Below are positions 5,892-7,293 of a DNA stretch of 7,293 nt, in pieces. Source of the stretch: WS-11 sp035275545 (lineage in GTDB: Bacteria; Eisenbacteria; RBG-16-71-46); contig DATEMP010000337.1 in assembly GCA_035275545.1 (NCBI GenBank), forward strand, positions 1 through 7,293, read 5' to 3'. Position 1 is the first letter of the stretch, and every line of letters starts with the position of its first letter. A model generated the notes under the pieces. It did no database searches. It had not been told where the DNA came from and worked only from the letters and a program-made list of their open reading frames with translations. Made by a program: the position numbers and the translations under genes.

Positions 5892-6530
5892 ATGGCCGAC
5901 TTCCTGCGCCGCGCGCTTGCCCGCATGGGCCTCCTCGCCCCGCTCTCCGTGATGCGCCGGGGCCCCCTCAAGGATGACGGCTGGATCCGCAGCCTCGCCG
6001 AGGGCGCACCCGTGGACGCCGCGGGGAATCCCATCCCCTGGCTCACCTACCCGGCGATCGAGCTGCTCCAGCGCCGCGTGCGCCCGGAGATGAGCGTGTT
6101 CGAGTACGGGTGCGGCCACAGCACCCTCTGGTGGGCGGCGCGGGTGCGCGACGTCGTCAGCTGCGAGCACGACCAGGCCTGGCTCGAGCGCATCCGCTCG
6201 CGCGCGCCCGCGAACGTCACGTTGCGCCACGTGGCGCTCGAGTACGACGGGGCCTACTCGCGCACGGTCGCCGAGTATCCGGGGCGCTTCGACGTGGTGG
6301 TGATCGACGGGCGCGATCGCGTGAACTGCGCCCGGCACGCGGTCACGGCACTCGCGCCCGGGGGCGTGATCGTCTGGGACAACAGCGACCGGGCGGAATA
6401 CCGCCCCGGCTTCGATCAGCTCGGCCAGGTGGGATTCCGGAGGCTCGAGCTGGTGGGTCTCTACCCGACTCTCAACGAGAAGGGCGAGACCAGCATTCTC
6501 TACCGCGACCGGAACGTCTTCGGCCTGTGA
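5892..6530 (+). CDS. Class I SAM-dependent methyltransferase, glycan-cluster type
   Basis: A 212-residue Rossmann-fold methyltransferase. It shows the SAM motif VFEYGCGHSTLWWA (69-82), a strand-2 acidic residue in VVSCEHD (88-94) for the ribose hydroxyls, FDVVVIDGRDRVNC (133-146) and the post-catalytic LAPGGVIVWDNSDRAEY (154-170). A basic N terminus (RRALARM, MRRGPLK) precedes a conserved-looking PWLTYPAIELL segment (49-59). The frame is open back to about 4434, but that part runs through the flippase gene out of frame. ATG 5892 has a GAGG site and sits two bases after the flippase stop. It does not carry the FkbM signature, so it is a second, unrelated methyltransferase in the operon. I infer modification of a sugar or of a sugar-linked group such as phosphate. 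The substrate is unknown. Its stop overlaps the next gene's GTG start. Confidence 0.88.
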   Translation: MADFLRRALARMGLLAPLSVMRRGPLKDDGWIRSLAEGAPVDAAGNPIPWLTYPAIELLQRRVRPEMSVFEYGCGHSTLWWAARVRDVVSCEHDQAWLERIRSRAPANVTLRHVALEYDGAYSRTVAEYPGRFDVVVIDGRDRVNCARHAVTALAPGGVIVWDNSDRAEYRPGFDQLGQVGFRRLELVGLYPTLNEKGETSILYRDRNVFGL

Positions 6531-7293
6531 AGCTCGCCTACCTCGGTACCGTCTATCGCGGCTATGCGGATCTCGTGGCCGCGCGCGCGGCCGGCGCGCC
6601 CGGGCGCTCGTTCGCGTCATGGCGCGAGGAGCTCGAGGGCGATGCGTACGGGTGGGTGGGCGCCTGGGGACCGGCGCTCGCGCCGCTCGGCTGGGAGTTC
6701 CTCGAGGTCCAGCACAACGTCGCGCCGCTCCAGCGCGCGTGGGCGCGCGAGCAGGGGCTGGCCGCCGATGCGTCGCCCGACGACGTCGCGCTCGCCCAGG
6801 TCGAGCGCTTCCGGCCGGAGCTTCTGTGGTACGACCATCACGACGCGGCCCTGCTCGGGCGGCTCCGCGAGCGCTGCCGCTCGCTGCGCGCCGTGGTGGG
6901 CTGGGCGGGAAGCGTTCCGCCGGACACGGCGCTGACCCGAGGCTGCGACCTCACGCTCTCGTGCGCGCGCGAGACCGTCGCGGCGCTGGAGCGGGGCGGC
7001 ACGCGGGCCGCGCACCTGGACCACGCCTTCAACGAGCGGGTGCTCGAGAGCCTCCCGCCCCGCGCTCCGACCCTCGACGTGAGCTTCGTCGGCCAGATCG
7101 CCGCCGACCATCCGCTCCACGAGCACCGCGAGCGCCTGCTAGAAGCACTGCTCGCCGAGCGGCCGGTGGCGGTGTTCAGCCCCACCGCGGAGACGCCGGC
7201 GCCGATGGCCGCGGCGGTCGGGCCGCGACGCGTGCTCTACGCCGCCGCCCAGGCGCTTCGACGCACGGGGATGGACGAGGAGGCGCTGCGCCG
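6527..7293 (+). CDS. CgeB-like glycosyltransferase (GT-B fold), 3' end cut by window
   Basis: About 255 residues are visible of a probable GT-B glycosyltransferase of the CgeB/DUF3880-like type. It starts at GTG 6527, overlapping the methyltransferase stop as GTGA. The start MKLAYLGTVYRGY fits an N-terminal Rossmann strand. Further marks are FRPELLWYDHHD (about 95-106), a VVGWAGSVPPD stretch, DLTLSCARETVAALERGGTR (about 141-160), the HAFNERVL segment, and DVSFVGQIAADHPLHEHRER (about 184-203), which in this family sits at the hinge before the C-terminal donor-binding domain. That donor domain is mostly beyond the window, so the active-site acidic and basic residues cannot be checked. Such genes often lie in O-antigen and exopolysaccharide clusters near FkbM-type methyltransferases. 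It would add a sugar on the cytoplasmic side. Donor and linkage are unknown. No good ribosome binding site is visible, so coupling is likely. Confidence 0.8.
   Translation, partial: MKLAYLGTVYRGYADLVAARAAGAPGRSFASWREELEGDAYGWVGAWGPALAPLGWEFLEVQHNVAPLQRAWAREQGLAADASPDDVALAQVERFRPELLWYDHHDAALLGRLRERCRSLRAVVGWAGSVPPDTALTRGCDLTLSCARETVAALERGGTRAAHLDHAFNERVLESLPPRAPTLDVSFVGQIAADHPLHEHRERLLEALLAERPVAVFSPTAETPAPMAAAVGPRRVLYAAAQALRRTGMDEEALR

Noticed and set aside
4434..6530. Apparent 698-codon fusion protein ending in a methyltransferase
   Set aside because: Only the part from ATG 5892 has a real fold. The first two thirds is the out-of-frame translation of the flippase gene. A GAGG site before 5892 marks the true start.
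1..7293. CRISPR array, insertion sequence, tRNA or phage-type genes
   Set aside because: No spaced direct repeats, terminal inverted repeats, transposase or integrase motifs, or tRNA-like folds were found on reading through. Nearly all bases belong to well-supported glycan-locus genes.

Overview
This is a very GC-rich window (roughly 70% by eye, with third codon positions almost always G or C) densely packed with bacterial surface-polysaccharide genes. The composition, the tight gene junctions and the gene content suggest a Gram-negative-type bacterium with a high-GC genome, such as an uncultured soil or sediment lineage. No marker gene is present, so the phylum cannot be fixed from the sequence. 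I see no rRNA, tRNA, mobile element, CRISPR array or pseudogene. No gene-free stretch exceeds about 100 bases.

Layout. At the left edge, on the minus strand, is a GDP-L-fucose synthase gene (fcl/wcaG) that lacks only its extreme 3' end. It appears to begin with a CTG codon behind a perfect GGAGG ribosome binding site. A short divergent control region (928-1019) separates it from everything else, which is on the plus strand. First is a polytopic ArnT/PMT-type membrane glycosyltransferase (1020-2450). After a 57-base gap come six genes at near-zero spacing: a DinB-superfamily helical-bundle protein (2508-3044), a GT2 glycosyltransferase (3044-3871), an FkbM methyltransferase (3868-4554), a Wzx-type flippase (4555-5889), a second class I SAM methyltransferase (5892-6530), and a CgeB-like glycosyltransferase cut by the window end (6527-7293).

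How the genes work together (inference from families and context). Fcl would supply GDP-L-fucose or a related GDP-deoxysugar. The GT2 and CgeB-like enzymes would add sugars to a lipid-linked repeat unit in the cytoplasm. The two methyltransferases could modify or cap the glycan. The Wzx-type protein would flip the lipid-linked unit across the inner membrane. The ArnT/PMT-like enzyme would transfer a sugar from a polyprenyl-phosphate donor on the outer face of that membrane. The window looks like part of an O-antigen, capsule or exopolysaccharide locus. The polymerase, chain-length regulator and initiating phosphoglycosyltransferase are not here and could lie outside it.

The most unusual points are the DinB-like gene at the head of a translationally coupled glycan operon, the probable CTG start of fcl, an extended -10 element placed so that the ArnT-like mRNA may be leaderless, and two unrelated methyltransferases flanking the flippase. 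No clearly novel system is evident. The locus is best described as an uncharacterised variant of a known type.
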